64,000 nt of DNA from Costus lasius (GCA_027563935.2 JANVAS020000222.1:3224001-3288000), one strand, 5' to 3'; shown: positions 1 through 11,300, counted from the stretch's first letter. Program-made: numbers and translations. Notes: generated by a model from the sequence alone, not told the origin.

Positions 1-860
1 AGAGGGGCATTCACCTGGTGGTGCACCTGAGGTGCTCTTGGCGCTAGGGCACTGGGTTGGACCAGATGAGATGCAATGAAGCTCAAGTGAAGACTTAAGT
101 AATCTTAAGGTCTTACTAGGGTTCATGGGCTTTTACCACATAAGATCATGCTTTCTACTTATTGCTAATAATTAGAATTGCATATTTATGTTTATCTTCT
201 GCTATAGCCATAGGACATGCCTGATAGTAAGAAGATAAAAGACCGTTAAAATCCAACGCTAACATATCAAGCTCGTAAGCCTTCTGACGCGAAACCTCAC
301 CTTTCTGACTATCGTTGGAGCCGTGTTGAACCCACTCAGTGGGCACGTCCATCTATCTTCAGACGGTGCTGGATTTCACCTGCGTGTTACAGAGTTGGGA
401 TTTATCCCCTCTCGTTGCTCAGCATAGCACGTGGTGGTCCAGGGAGTAGGTCAGGTCAGCTTGACCATGTAGACTACATATGTGGCGCATATGGTAGCAC
501 ATGGAGGCAGCCATCTCTGGGATCAGAGACTGTGTTGTACCAACTCAGTTGGCACAGTCTGCTGGATTGCCAAGATGAAGGGGAATCGCACGGGTTGGCG
601 ATTGGCTGGGACTGCCTACCAGAAACTAGTGCTTGTCATCTCTGTGCATCTTATCTCGCCTGAGCGGGACGCGGAGACCAAGTATGAAATCTGGATCCCA
701 TCTCACTAAAAGAGTGTTACTCTTTCGGATTGTTTACTGGATTTTTCAGTCAGACAAAATAGTGAGAAAAGAATCTTTCTTAAGTCCTGGATTGATTCTG
801 AAACATTGATACTGACCTTGCTGTTCTTGCTTGTTGTAGATTCCTGCAGCAACGAACACC
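1..860 (+). other. Untranslated leader of copia A (3' part)
   Basis: This is non-coding leader between the PBS (outside the window) and the gag start. It holds the twin hairpins at 322-347 and 528-559, small overlapping ORFs (415-663 and 482-709) that I take as incidental, and a 3' splice-site-like end near 815-839: a branch-point-like actgac, a T-rich run, then tag. The last 20 bases before the ATG are identical in all four copies. Unlike copia II and C, the visible A/B leader has no T-arm-like ggttcgactct module. Confidence 0.75.
322..559 (+). promoter_or_regulatory. Twin leader hairpins of copia A
   Basis: Two related stem-loops lie 206 bp apart. Hairpin 1 (322-347) has outer stem CGTG/CACG, a 5-base 5' bulge ttgaa, inner stem CCCAC/GTGGG and loop TCA. 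Hairpin 2 (528-559) has outer stem GACTGTG/CACAGTC, bulge ttgta, inner stem CCAAC/GTTGG and the same loop. The inner stems differ by a C-G to A-T pair swap. A function in packaging, dimerisation or translation is inference. Confidence 0.6.
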
Positions 861-3800
861 ATGAGCTTCAATGTGCGATCCCTACTGGAAAGGGAGAAGT
901 TTGCTGGGCCGAACTTCTCTGACTGGTTTGGACACCTTAAGATCGTTCTTAAGGCAGAGAGGAAACTGTATGTCCTCGAGACGGCGATACCGCCGCAGCC
1001 CGCTCCGAACGCCGCAAGGGCGGTTCGGGATGCCTACGAAAAGCACGTCAATGATAGCATTGATGTCGCTTGCCTGATGCTAGCGTCTATGACGCCACCG
1101 CTGCAGCGTCAGCATGAGGATATGTCGGCTATAGAAATTATAGCGAACCTCAAGATGCTGTATGCTGCACAGGCGAGGACAGAACGCTATAATCTGACAA
1201 AGCTCTTCTTTCAGAGCAAACTGGCTGAGGGGAGCCCAGTGGGAGCTCACGTGCTCAAGATGATTGGGCACAAGGAGGCTCTGGAGAAACTGGGGCATAC
1301 CATCAACCAGGAGCTTGCTGTAGATATTATTCTGCAGTCTCTTCCGCCTTCTTTCGATGCGTTCATCATTAACTTTAATATGAACAAAATCGATTGTACG
1401 CCGGCAGAGTTGCTGAATATGCTCTTGACAACTGAGGAAACTCTGAAGGGTAAGCCTTCAACCTCTGTCTTAATGGTTCCTTTTAGGAACAAGAAGAAGG
1501 GGAAGAAGGGCAAGGCCCCTGTCAAGAATTACAGCAAGGCCCTGAAACAGAAGGTGAAGCGGTCGAAGGATAACAGGTGTTTCCACTGTGGCCAGCTGGG
1601 TCACTGGAAAAAGGACTGTAAAGCGCTCCAAGGAGATAAGAGGGGAAGCATCGCTTCTGGCTCAGGTATATATGTGACTGAGGTCATGTTATCTTCTTCT
1701 ACTATTTCATGGGTGTTGGACACTGCATGTGGAGTTCACATTTGTTCAAATGTACAGGAACTCAAGAGAAGAAGGCAGGTGGGACAGCATGAGGTAGACC
1801 TACGAGTTGGAAACGGGGCACGGGTTGCTGCTGTTGCTGTAGGAGACTATTTCATTTCTTTACCATCTGGCATTGTATTAGAATTGAACAATTGTTATTT
1901 TGTACCGAGTATCACAAAGAATATTATCTCTATTCCTGCTCTTGTCAGGAAAGGATTTGCCTTTGAATGCAAGACTTCAAAGTGTGTTTTATCTCATGAT
2001 AATATTGTGTATGCAACTGGTTCAATTAACAATGGGTTATACATGTTGGACATGGAAAATTCTATACAAAACATTGATAATAAGAAAGCCAAGTATGCTG
2101 ATGACAGCACCTTGCTATGGCATAGTCGTTTAGGCCATATAAACGAGAAGCGCATTAAGCGGTTGCATGAACATGGACTGCTGGGATCATTCTCCTATGA
2201 GGAGATTGATACATGCAAAGCTTGTTTGATGGGTAAAATGACGAAGTCTCCTTTTCTTCACAAAGGTCAGAGGACTTCAGGTTTACTTGACCTTATACAC
2301 AGTGATGTGTGTGGGCCTTTTAGTAAACATGCCAGAGGTGGCTATCAGTACTTCATTACCTTTACTGATGATTTCAGTAGGTATGGATATGTCTATTTAA
2401 TAAGACATAAAAGTGAATCTTTTGACAAGTTCAAAGAGTTCAAAAATGAAGTACAGAATCAGTTAGGCCGAAATATCAAGGCACTTCGTTCTGATCGAGG
2501 TGGTGAATACCTGAGTCATGCGTTTACTGACTATCTGAAGGAGTGTGGGATTATCTCACAGCTCACTCCGCCAGGAACACCGCAGTGGAATGGTGTGTCC
2601 GAGAGGAGAAATAGAACGTTACTTGATATGGTTCGTTCTATGATGAGTCAGGCTACTCTTCCATACTCCTTTTGGGGTTTTGCACTGGAAACAGCTGCAA
2701 AGGTACTAAACCGAGTGCCATCCAAGGCAGTTTTAAAGACGCCATATGAGTTATGGTATGGGAAACAGCCTAGCTTGACATTTATCAGGATCTGGGGTTG
2801 CGAGGCTTATGTCAAAAAGCTCGCCTCTGGGAAACTAGAGAGCAGATCTGAGAAATGTATCTTTGTCGGTTACCCTAAGGAAACTAAGGGTTATTATTTC
2901 TACGATCCCAAAGAGAACAAGGTTTTTGTTGCTCGGACGGCCATATTTCTTGAGAAGGAGTTTCTTCTGCAAGAGGCCAGTGGGAGAGAAATAAAGCTGG
3001 ATGAGAATCCAGAGGAAGGACAAAGTAGTCAAGCACAGTTGGATGAGCCTGAGCCGGTAGATCAGGTTATTGAGCAACCTGAGGCTCAAATATCACGGGA
3101 ACCGCGAAGATCGGGAAGGATCCGTCGACAGCCTGAGCGCTATGACGGAGTCTACATCATTGATAATGATGAACCCCTCACTTATGCGGATGCGGTCAGT
3201 GGACCGGAATCAGCTAGATGGCTTGAAGCTATGCGAGCCGAAATGGACTCCATGTCAGATAACCAGGTCTGGGATTTGGTTGATCCGCCTCCGGGAGTAA
3301 TCCCTATAGGCTGTAAATGGATCTTCAAGAAGAAGATTGACATGGATGGTAACGTAGTTACCTATAAAGGCAGGCTAGTAGCGAAAGGTTTCAAACAAAT
3401 CTACGGGTTAGATTATGATGAAACTTTCTCTCCTGTAGCCATGTTTAAGTCTATTCGGATTCTTTTCGCGATAGCAGCATATTACGATTATGAGATCTGG
3501 CAGATGGATGTGAAAACAGCTTTCCTTAATGGAAATCTGGATGAGGATGTGTATATGACACAACCGGAAGGTTTCACTAATCCAGCAGATCGTCATAAAA
3601 TATGCAAGTTAAAGAAGTCCATTTATGGACTGAAACAAGCATCAAGAAGCTGGAACATTCGTTTTGATGAATCAATCTCTGAGTTTGGTTTCATCAAGAA
3701 CGAGGATGACCCGTGTGTATATAAGAGGTTTAGTGGGAGCGTGATTACATTCCTAATCCTCTACGTCGATGATATCTTAATCATTGGAAATGATATTCCT

Positions 3801-4745
3801 GAACTGCATGCTGTTAAGGCATGGTTAGGAAAATGTTTCCAGATGAAAGATTTAGGAGAAGCAGCCTATGTACTAGGTGTGAAGATCTACCGGGATAGAT
3901 CTAAGAGGCTTCTCGGGCTGTGCCAGAGTACTTACATCGATAAAGTCCTGGAGAGATTCCATTTAGAGAATTCTAAACGTGGATATCTTCCAGTCAGACA
4001 TGGTCTGAATCTTTCGAAGAGTCAGTGTCCACAAACACAGACTGAGAAAGATGAAATGGACAATACGCCTTATGCTTCGGCTATTGGATCCATTATGTAT
4101 GCGATGTTGTGTACTCGCCCAGACGTCGCTTACGGGTTAAGCGTAACCAGTCGATTCCAAAGTAATCCAGGTTTGGCGCACTGGATTGCGGTCAAGAACA
4201 TTTTAAAATATCTGCGGAGGACCAAAGATATGTTCTTGATATATGGTGGTCAGGAAGAACTCAGTATAGAGGGATATACTGACGCTTCGTTCCAGTCGGA
4301 CCAGGATGATTTCCGATCGCAATCAGGCTATGTTTTTAGCTTGAATGGTGGAGCAGTGGTGTGGAAAAGTTTCAAACAGTCAACTGTTGCTGATTCCACA
4401 ACAGAAGCCGAGTATGTTGCAGCCTCGGAAGCATCTAAGGAGGCAGTGTGGATTCGTAAGTTCGTGAGAGAACTTGGTGTCGTTCCTTCGAGTGCAGATC
4501 CTTTGGTTATCTTCTGTGATAACACTGGAGCCATCGCACAAGCAAAGGAACCGCGGTCGCACCAGAAGTCCAAGCACATACAGAGACGGTTTCACTTGAT
4601 CCGGGAGATCATTGATCGTGGCGAGATCAAAATATGCAAGGTTCATACAGATGACAATCTGGCAGACCCACTTACCAAGCCTCTGGCGCAGCAGAAGCAT
4701 GAGAAGCACTGTAATAATATGGGTTTGAGATTTCTCAACCATTAG
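861..4745 (+). CDS. Copia A gag-pol polyprotein, intact, 1294 aa
   Basis: A single ORF encodes every protein the element needs for reverse transcription and integration. Residues 1-200 are a UBN2-type Gag. A zinc knuckle CFHCGQLGHWKKDC spans 240-253. The protease site is LDTAC with D287. The integrase has the HHCC finger (H421, H426, C452, C455) and catalytic D482, D545 and E581, a DD35E spacing. The reverse transcriptase has D883 in QMDVKTAFLNG and YVDD at 968-971. RNase H has D1141, E1182/E1184 and D1220. The integrase-before-RT order is diagnostic of copia. The start was chosen because this ATG opens the Gag domain and follows the conserved leader end; stop TAG lies 20 bp before the 3' LTR. 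No frameshift or stop is present. It differs from copy B by Ala instead of Val at residue 182. Confidence 0.95.
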   Translation: MSFNVRSLLEREKFAGPNFSDWFGHLKIVLKAERKLYVLETAIPPQPAPNAARAVRDAYEKHVNDSIDVACLMLASMTPPLQRQHEDMSAIEIIANLKMLYAAQARTERYNLTKLFFQSKLAEGSPVGAHVLKMIGHKEALEKLGHTINQELAVDIILQSLPPSFDAFIINFNMNKIDCTPAELLNMLLTTEETLKGKPSTSVLMVPFRNKKKGKKGKAPVKNYSKALKQKVKRSKDNRCFHCGQLGHWKKDCKALQGDKRGSIASGSGIYVTEVMLSSSTISWVLDTACGVHICSNVQELKRRRQVGQHEVDLRVGNGARVAAVAVGDYFISLPSGIVLELNNCYFVPSITKNIISIPALVRKGFAFECKTSKCVLSHDNIVYATGSINNGLYMLDMENSIQNIDNKKAKYADDSTLLWHSRLGHINEKRIKRLHEHGLLGSFSYEEIDTCKACLMGKMTKSPFLHKGQRTSGLLDLIHSDVCGPFSKHARGGYQYFITFTDDFSRYGYVYLIRHKSESFDKFKEFKNEVQNQLGRNIKALRSDRGGEYLSHAFTDYLKECGIISQLTPPGTPQWNGVSERRNRTLLDMVRSMMSQATLPYSFWGFALETAAKVLNRVPSKAVLKTPYELWYGKQPSLTFIRIWGCEAYVKKLASGKLESRSEKCIFVGYPKETKGYYFYDPKENKVFVARTAIFLEKEFLLQEASGREIKLDENPEEGQSSQAQLDEPEPVDQVIEQPEAQISREPRRSGRIRRQPERYDGVYIIDNDEPLTYADAVSGPESARWLEAMRAEMDSMSDNQVWDLVDPPPGVIPIGCKWIFKKKIDMDGNVVTYKGRLVAKGFKQIYGLDYDETFSPVAMFKSIRILFAIAAYYDYEIWQMDVKTAFLNGNLDEDVYMTQPEGFTNPADRHKICKLKKSIYGLKQASRSWNIRFDESISEFGFIKNEDDPCVYKRFSGSVITFLILYVDDILIIGNDIPELHAVKAWLGKCFQMKDLGEAAYVLGVKIYRDRSKRLLGLCQSTYIDKVLERFHLENSKRGYLPVRHGLNLSKSQCPQTQTEKDEMDNTPYASAIGSIMYAMLCTRPDVAYGLSVTSRFQSNPGLAHWIAVKNILKYLRRTKDMFLIYGGQEELSIEGYTDASFQSDQDDFRSQSGYVFSLNGGAVVWKSFKQSTVADSTTEAEYVAASEASKEAVWIRKFVRELGVVPSSADPLVIFCDNTGAIAQAKEPRSHQKSKHIQRRFHLIREIIDRGEIKICKVHTDDNLADPLTKPLAQQKHEKHCNNMGLRFLNH

Positions 4746-4754
4746 ATTAAGTGC

Positions 4755-4764
4755 AAGTGGGAGA
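4755..4764 (+). other. Polypurine tract of copia A
   Basis: The purine-rich run aagtgggaga lies immediately before the LTR (one base, t, between). It is the expected plus-strand primer site and is identical in the related copies. Confidence 0.85.
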
Positions 4765-4765
4765 T

Positions 4766-6461
4766 TGTTGGGGTATGCCCTTAAGGCTAATGTTTGAGGC
4801 CTTTGGGATTGTAAAAGTATCATGTAATAAACTCTTATGTTTATAAAAGGCATGGTTATTATTCAGGTTGTTACCTTGTCTGCTGTAATAAGTGTACTTC
4901 TGAATAATGTCTCAAAGCTGTTCAGCTAGGCTGACAGGCTATAAGTCCTTAGTCGAGATATCTTGGTGAACATGAGACAGCCTTGATATGATTGAGACTG
5001 ATATGAGTGCTAATCTTATAGGATGCTTCGAGCATGGAATAAGATGTAGACTCATGGGTACATTGGATGTACTGGACAGACCCTACTGGGATATTCCATT
5101 GCTTGTCACAATGTGAATGATCCTTGTATGCAGCAAGTGGCACATGTCCTCTGACTTGAGATCACTTGTGTTTCTGAATGATGATTGTCATTGTCTTGAG
5201 GTAGTTCAATATCATTTGAAACATAATGATTATAGACTATCTTGGATGGTGAGCTTGAATCAGGTTAGGGCACTAGTGATAGATAAAGGATTGCCGTCTC
5301 CTTGTTCAAGGAGTGTGATGTTCTAAAGGGCCCCCCTTATATGAGATGATTGAGGAAGTGTATGGCCATACCCAGATGACTATGTGCATCTGATCTAATC
5401 ATGCTCATCGTATTGGAGTTACAAGCTTGACCCGCTTGTCCAATAAGAACATCCAGTGGCAAAGGACACATGTATGCCTTGTGAATTGAGTCACACTTGT
5501 GCCATGGTTTGGGTGTAGTCTTGGAAGACTTTTTCCTTTATATCGGGAGACAGTGATGTGTTGCTAGATACCCCTCACTGGTCGTGATAACGAAAGTTAT
5601 CGTTACCGACATTTAAAGGAAACCCTTAGGGTCGCACAATTTGGTGATATGGCTTGCTTAAGTCAGATCGTGTGGACTGAATTGTTTCGGTTCAGTTTAA
5701 AGGGATTTAATCTCTGATTGTAAGTGAGATCTGGTCTGATCATGTTTGATTGATTAGGGCTTGAGATCGGTAAGCTTCGATCGAGAGAGATGATGCTAGA
5801 TCGGTGAGATCAAGAGCATCATGAGATGAACGGTTAGATTGGAAACCTTAGGGTTTGGTTGATCTAGACCGATTTGGCTTGGGCCGGTTTGGTTTGGCTT
5901 TTGGTCCAAACACATTTGCTTTGAACCGGTTCAAGGGCTTGAACGCATGGTTCATTGTTTAAGGCGTTTTGTGGAGTTTAAGATCGGTTTAGAGATCTTG
6001 AACGCATGGCTTAATGTTTTTCCTAATTTGGAAAGTCATAAGCGCATGTCTCCTTGAACGCAAATGACAAGTGAACGCTCCATTTTCACTCTCGGCCTTC
6101 GCTTGCTCTCGTGACGAGACATTGGTGAAGGAGACGACATCTTGGAGAAAGGATCGGCCAAGCAAAGAAGTCTTCATCTCTTTCCTATACTCGATCAAAG
6201 ACATCTTGGCATTCTTGCTAGCACAAGAGGTGCGCAAGTGAGGAGTCTTCATCACCTTTGTGTGTGAACTTTCGGAGGAGATCAAGTTTGCTCTCTTCTT
6301 CCAAGCCGACCTCCAACCTTATGGCTATGGTATAGATCTCAACTCATAGCTTCATGTTGATTATATAGTTCATATGCGATCTACTTGAAGCCCTTTTTCC
6401 GCTATGCATGCTAGATGCGCATGTTTAGGGTTTCAACCCCTAATGTTTAGGGTTTCCTTCA
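4766..6461 (+). repeat. Copia LTR shared by elements A and B (1696 bp)
   Basis: It begins TGTTGGGG and ends CCTTCA, so the termini are TG...CA. The same sequence recurs at 12219-13914 with no difference that I could see. A TATA-like tttatatc near 5537-5544 could mark the promoter. The last 30 bases form a small hairpin, AACCC/GGGTT, at 6435-6454. The LTR serves at once as the 3' LTR of A and the 5' LTR of B. Confidence 0.93.
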
Positions 6462-6463
6462 AT

Positions 6464-6475
6464 TGGTATCAGAGC
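6464..6475 (+). other. Primer-binding site of copia B (initiator Met tRNA)
   Basis: TGGTATCAGAGC, complementary to the 3' end of plant initiator-Met tRNA, starts two bases after the LTR. Confidence 0.9.
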
Positions 6476-8313
6476 GAGGCTCTCCATATGATCTATATGA
6501 TTGCTAGAAGTGTTATGTGATCCATGCTTGTTGCGCTTACTTGATGCTTTGCTTTCATGATGCATGGTTACATGTACTTGTAGATTGCGCTTGTATCATG
6601 CTAACATGCAGCTTGCGCTTGTATCATGGGCTATGTATGCGCTCCCCCTTGAAGGGGACCCCCTCAAGTTTGCGCTCCCCCTAGAAGGGGACCCCCTTAG
6701 ATCTAAGGGTTATCAACTTTGTTTGATGTTAGCGCATGTTCTAAGGTTTTTTCTAAAAACTTACATCTTGCGCGCTTGATTAGATCTAAGGTGCCACTAC
6801 ATTAAACCCTTAGATGGGTTGATGGGGTTGAAGTCACCACTAGGTTAGATCCAAGTCTGATCAGACCATCTGACAGCTCAGATGGGTTAACCTGATAGCA
6901 CCTATGCGCAAGCACAAGGTGGCTATAGGTTGACTGCATCTAGGGCGTGTAGCGAGGTCTGGTTGAGACACTACTGAACACACTTGAGTTAGGCCCGGGG
7001 TCACACCCGCTTGCCAAAACTCATGGGGGTAGTTCAGCCCTTGGCGCATGCATGGTTGACCATTAGGTCAACTCGGGTCAGTTAGGACTCGGTGCATGCA
7101 AGGGCAAAGGATCTAACTAGATGGATGAGTGGATCCCCATCAATGGACCATTGTAAGGTTGTAGGGCTCATAAGGAAATTAAAATTGATGCCATGGGGTT
7201 TTCAAAACTTTTAATTTCAAGATGATTGGATCACATGTTGATTGAACCATATGCTTGTTTATTTAGTCTTGTGTGGGTTGCCCAATTGTGTGCTGTGCTG
7301 GGGCCTGCGTGCCTGGACTTAAAAATTGTAAATTAATTTGTGATCTGCGAATCACATTGTACTTAATTTATAATATGTTGTTGACCTGCGAGTCAACCTT
7401 GTCTAGATAGATCAAATGTACTTTGATTAGACAAGAACAAAGGCACACATCCAAGAGGGGCATTCACCTGGTGGTGCACCTGAGGTGCTCTTGGCGCTAG
7501 GGCACTGGGTTGGACCAGATGAGATGCAATGAAGCTCAAGTGAAGACTTAAGTAATCTTAAGGTCTTACTAGGGTTCATGGGCTTTTACCACATAAGATC
7601 ATGCTTTCTACTTATTGCTAATAATTAGAATTGCATATTTATGTTTATCTTCTGCTATAGCCATAGGACATGCCTGATAGTAAGAAGATAAAAGACCGTT
7701 AAAATCCAACGCTAACATATCAAGCTCGTAAGCCTTCTGACGCGAAACCTCACCTTTCTGACTATCGTTGGAGCCGTGTTGAACCCACTCAGTGGGCACG
7801 TCCATCTATCTTCAGACGGTGCTGGATTTCACCTGCGTGTTACAGAGTTGGGATTTATCCCCTCTCGTTGCTCAGCATAGCACGTGGTGGTCCAGGGAGT
7901 AGGTCAGGTCAGCTTGACCATGTAGACTACATATGTGGCGCATATGGTAGCACATGGAGGCAGCCATCTCTGGGATCAGAGACTGTGTTGTACCAACTCA
8001 GTTGGCACAGTCTGCTGGATTGCCAAGATGAAGGGGAATCGCACGGGTTGGCGATTGGCTGGGACAGCCTACCAGAAACTAGTGCTTGTCATCTCTGTGC
8101 ATCTTATCTCGCCTGAGCGGGACGCGGAGACCAAGTATGAAATCTGGATCCCATCTCACTAAAAGAGTGTTACTCTTTCGGATTGTTTACTGGATTTTTC
8201 AGTCAGACAAAATAGTGAGAAAAGAATCTTTCTTAAGTCCTGGATTGATTCTGAAACATTGATACTGACCTTGCTGTTCTTGCTTGTTGTAGATTCCTGC
8301 AGCAACGAACACC
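6476..8313 (+). other. Untranslated leader of copia B
   Basis: About 1.8 kb without a convincing gene. It holds the twin hairpins (7775-7800 and 7981-8012) and a splice-acceptor-like end at 8292. Near 6648-6700 the stretch cgctcccccttgaaggggaccccct is repeated almost exactly, giving two CCCC/GGGG stem-loops. It lacks the T-arm-like module found in the leaders of copia II and C. Confidence 0.8.
7775..8012 (+). promoter_or_regulatory. Twin leader hairpins of copia B
   Basis: Hairpins at 7775-7800 and 7981-8012 are identical to those of copy A: inner stems CCCAC/GTGGG and CCAAC/GTTGG with loop TCA. Confidence 0.6.
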
Positions 8314-11300
8314 ATGAGCTTCAATGTGCGATCCCTACTGGAAAGGGAGAAGTTTGCTGGGCCGAACTTCTCTGACTGGTTTGGACACCTTAAGATCGTT
8401 CTTAAGGCAGAGAGGAAACTGTATGTCCTCGAGACGGCGATACCGCCGCAGCCCGCTCCGAACGCCGCAAGGGCGGTTCGGGATGCCTACGAAAAGCACG
8501 TCAATGATAGCATTGATGTCGCTTGCCTGATGCTAGCTTCTATGACGCCACCGCTGCAGCGTCAGCATGAGGATATGTCGGCTATAGAAATTATAGCGAA
8601 CCTCAAGATGCTGTATGCTGCACAGGCGAGGACAGAACGCTATAATCTGACAAAGCTCTTCTTTCAGAGCAAACTGGCTGAGGGGAGCCCAGTGGGAGCT
8701 CACGTGCTCAAGATGATTGGGCACAAGGAGGCTCTGGAGAAACTGGGGCATACCATCAACCAGGAGCTTGCTGTAGATATTATTCTGCAGTCTCTTCCGC
8801 CTTCTTTCGATGCGTTCATCATTAACTTTAATATGAACAAAATCGATTGTACGCCGGTAGAGTTGCTGAATATGCTCTTGACAACTGAGGAAACTCTGAA
8901 GGGTAAGCCTTCAACCTCTGTCTTAATGGTTCCTTTTAGGAACAAGAAGAAGGGGAAGAAGGGCAAGGCCCCTGTCAAGAATTACAGCAAGGCCCTGAAA
9001 CAGAAGGTGAAGCGGTCGAAGGATAACAGGTGTTTCCACTGTGGCCAGCTGGGTCACTGGAAAAAGGACTGTAAAGCGCTCCAAGGAGATAAGAGGGGAA
9101 GCATCGCTTCTGGCTCAGGTATATATGTGACTGAGGTCATGTTATCTTCTTCTACTATTTCATGGGTGTTGGACACTGCATGTGGAGTTCACATTTGTTC
9201 AAATGTACAGGAACTCAAGAGAAGAAGGCAGGTGGGACAGCATGAGGTAGACCTACGAGTTGGAAACGGGGCACGGGTTGCTGCTGTTGCTGTAGGAGAC
9301 TATTTCATTTCTTTACCATCTGGCATTGTATTAGAATTGAACAATTGTTATTTTGTACCGAGTATCACAAAGAATATTATCTCTATTCCTGCTCTTGTCA
9401 GGAAAGGATTTGCCTTTGAATGCAAGACTTCAAAGTGTGTTTTATCTCATGATAATATTGTGTATGCAACTGGTTCAATTAACAATGGGTTATACATGTT
9501 GGACATGGAAAATTCTATACAAAACATTGATAATAAGAAAGCCAAGTATGCTGATGACAGCACCTTGCTATGGCATAGTCGTTTAGGCCATATAAACGAG
9601 AAGCGCATTAAGCGGTTGCATGAACATGGACTGCTGGGATCATTCTCCTATGAGGAGATTGATACATGCAAAGCTTGTTTGATGGGTAAAATGACGAAGT
9701 CTCCTTTTCTTCACAAAGGTCAGAGGACTTCAGGTTTACTTGACCTTATACACAGTGATGTGTGTGGGCCTTTTAGTAAACATGCCAGAGGTGGCTATCA
9801 GTACTTCATTACCTTTACTGATGATTTCAGTAGGTATGGATATGTCTATTTAATAAGACATAAAAGTGAATCTTTTGACAAGTTCAAAGAGTTCAAAAAT
9901 GAAGTACAGAATCAGTTAGGCCGAAATATCAAGGCACTTCGTTCTGATCGAGGTGGTGAATACCTGAGTCATGCGTTTACTGACTATCTGAAGGAGTGTG
10001 GGATTATCTCACAGCTCACTCCGCCAGGAACACCGCAGTGGAATGGTGTGTCCGAGAGGAGAAATAGAACGTTACTTGATATGGTTCGTTCTATGATGAG
10101 TCAGGCTACTCTTCCATACTCCTTTTGGGGTTTTGCACTGGAAACAGCTGCAAAGGTACTAAACCGAGTGCCATCCAAGGCAGTTTTAAAGACGCCATAT
10201 GAGTTATGGTATGGGAAACAGCCTAGCTTGACATTTATCAGGATCTGGGGTTGCGAGGCTTATGTCAAAAAGCTCGCCTCTGGGAAACTAGAGAGCAGAT
10301 CTGAGAAATGTATCTTTGTCGGTTACCCTAAGGAAACTAAGGGTTATTATTTCTACGATCCCAAAGAGAACAAGGTTTTTGTTGCTCGGACGGCCATATT
10401 TCTTGAGAAGGAGTTTCTTCTGCAAGAGGCCAGTGGGAGAGAAATAAAGCTGGATGAGAATCCAGAGGAAGGACAAAGTAGTCAAGCACAGTTGGATGAG
10501 CCTGAGCCGGTAGATCAGGTTATTGAGCAACCTGAGGCTCAAATATCACGGGAACCGCGAAGATCGGGAAGGATCCGTCGACAGCCTGAGCGCTATGACG
10601 GAGTCTACATCATTGATAATGATGAACCCCTCACTTATGCGGATGCGGTCAGTGGACCGGAATCAGCTAGATGGCTTGAAGCTATGCGAGCCGAAATGGA
10701 CTCCATGTCAGATAACCAGGTCTGGGATTTGGTTGATCCGCCTCCGGGAGTAATCCCTATAGGCTGTAAATGGATCTTCAAGAAGAAGATTGACATGGAT
10801 GGTAACGTAGTTACCTATAAAGGCAGGCTAGTAGCGAAAGGTTTCAAACAAATCTACGGGTTAGATTATGATGAAACTTTCTCTCCTGTAGCCATGTTTA
10901 AGTCTATTCGGATTCTTTTCGCGATAGCAGCATATTACGATTATGAGATCTGGCAGATGGATGTGAAAACAGCTTTCCTTAATGGAAATCTGGATGAGGA
11001 TGTGTATATGACACAACCGGAAGGTTTCACTAATCCAGCAGATCGTCATAAAATATGCAAGTTAAAGAAGTCCATTTATGGACTGAAACAAGCATCAAGA
11101 AGCTGGAACATTCGTTTTGATGAATCAATCTCTGAGTTTGGTTTCATCAAGAACGAGGATGACCCGTGTGTATATAAGAGGTTTAGTGGGAGCGTGATTA
11201 CATTCCTAATCCTCTACGTCGATGATATCTTAATCATTGGAAATGATATTCCTGAACTGCATGCTGTTAAGGCATGGTTAGGAAAATGTTTCCAGATGAA

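Larger units (their letters stand above)
1..6461 (+). mobile_element. Ty1/copia element A, left member of a tandem pair (5' LTR outside window)
   Basis: The element is visible from inside its leader: base 1 matches base 7454 of the next copy, so the period is 7453 bp. In order it holds the leader, an intact gag-pol ORF, a polypurine tract and an LTR ending at 6461. That LTR is followed directly by the primer-binding site of copy B, so the two elements share it. The LTR start TGTTGGGGTATGCCCTTAAG, its length of about 1.7 kb, the single gag-pol ORF and the initiator-Met PBS suggest the Angela/BARE/WIS lineage. The lineage is inferred from general resemblance; membership of Ty1/copia is certain from the domain order. 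Confidence 0.93.

Noticed and set aside
4380..4853. 157-aa antisense ORF over the end of copia A gag-pol (also 11833-12306)
   Set aside because: It is the mirror of a highly conserved coding strand and contains no known domain. Copies in II and F are shortened or altered.
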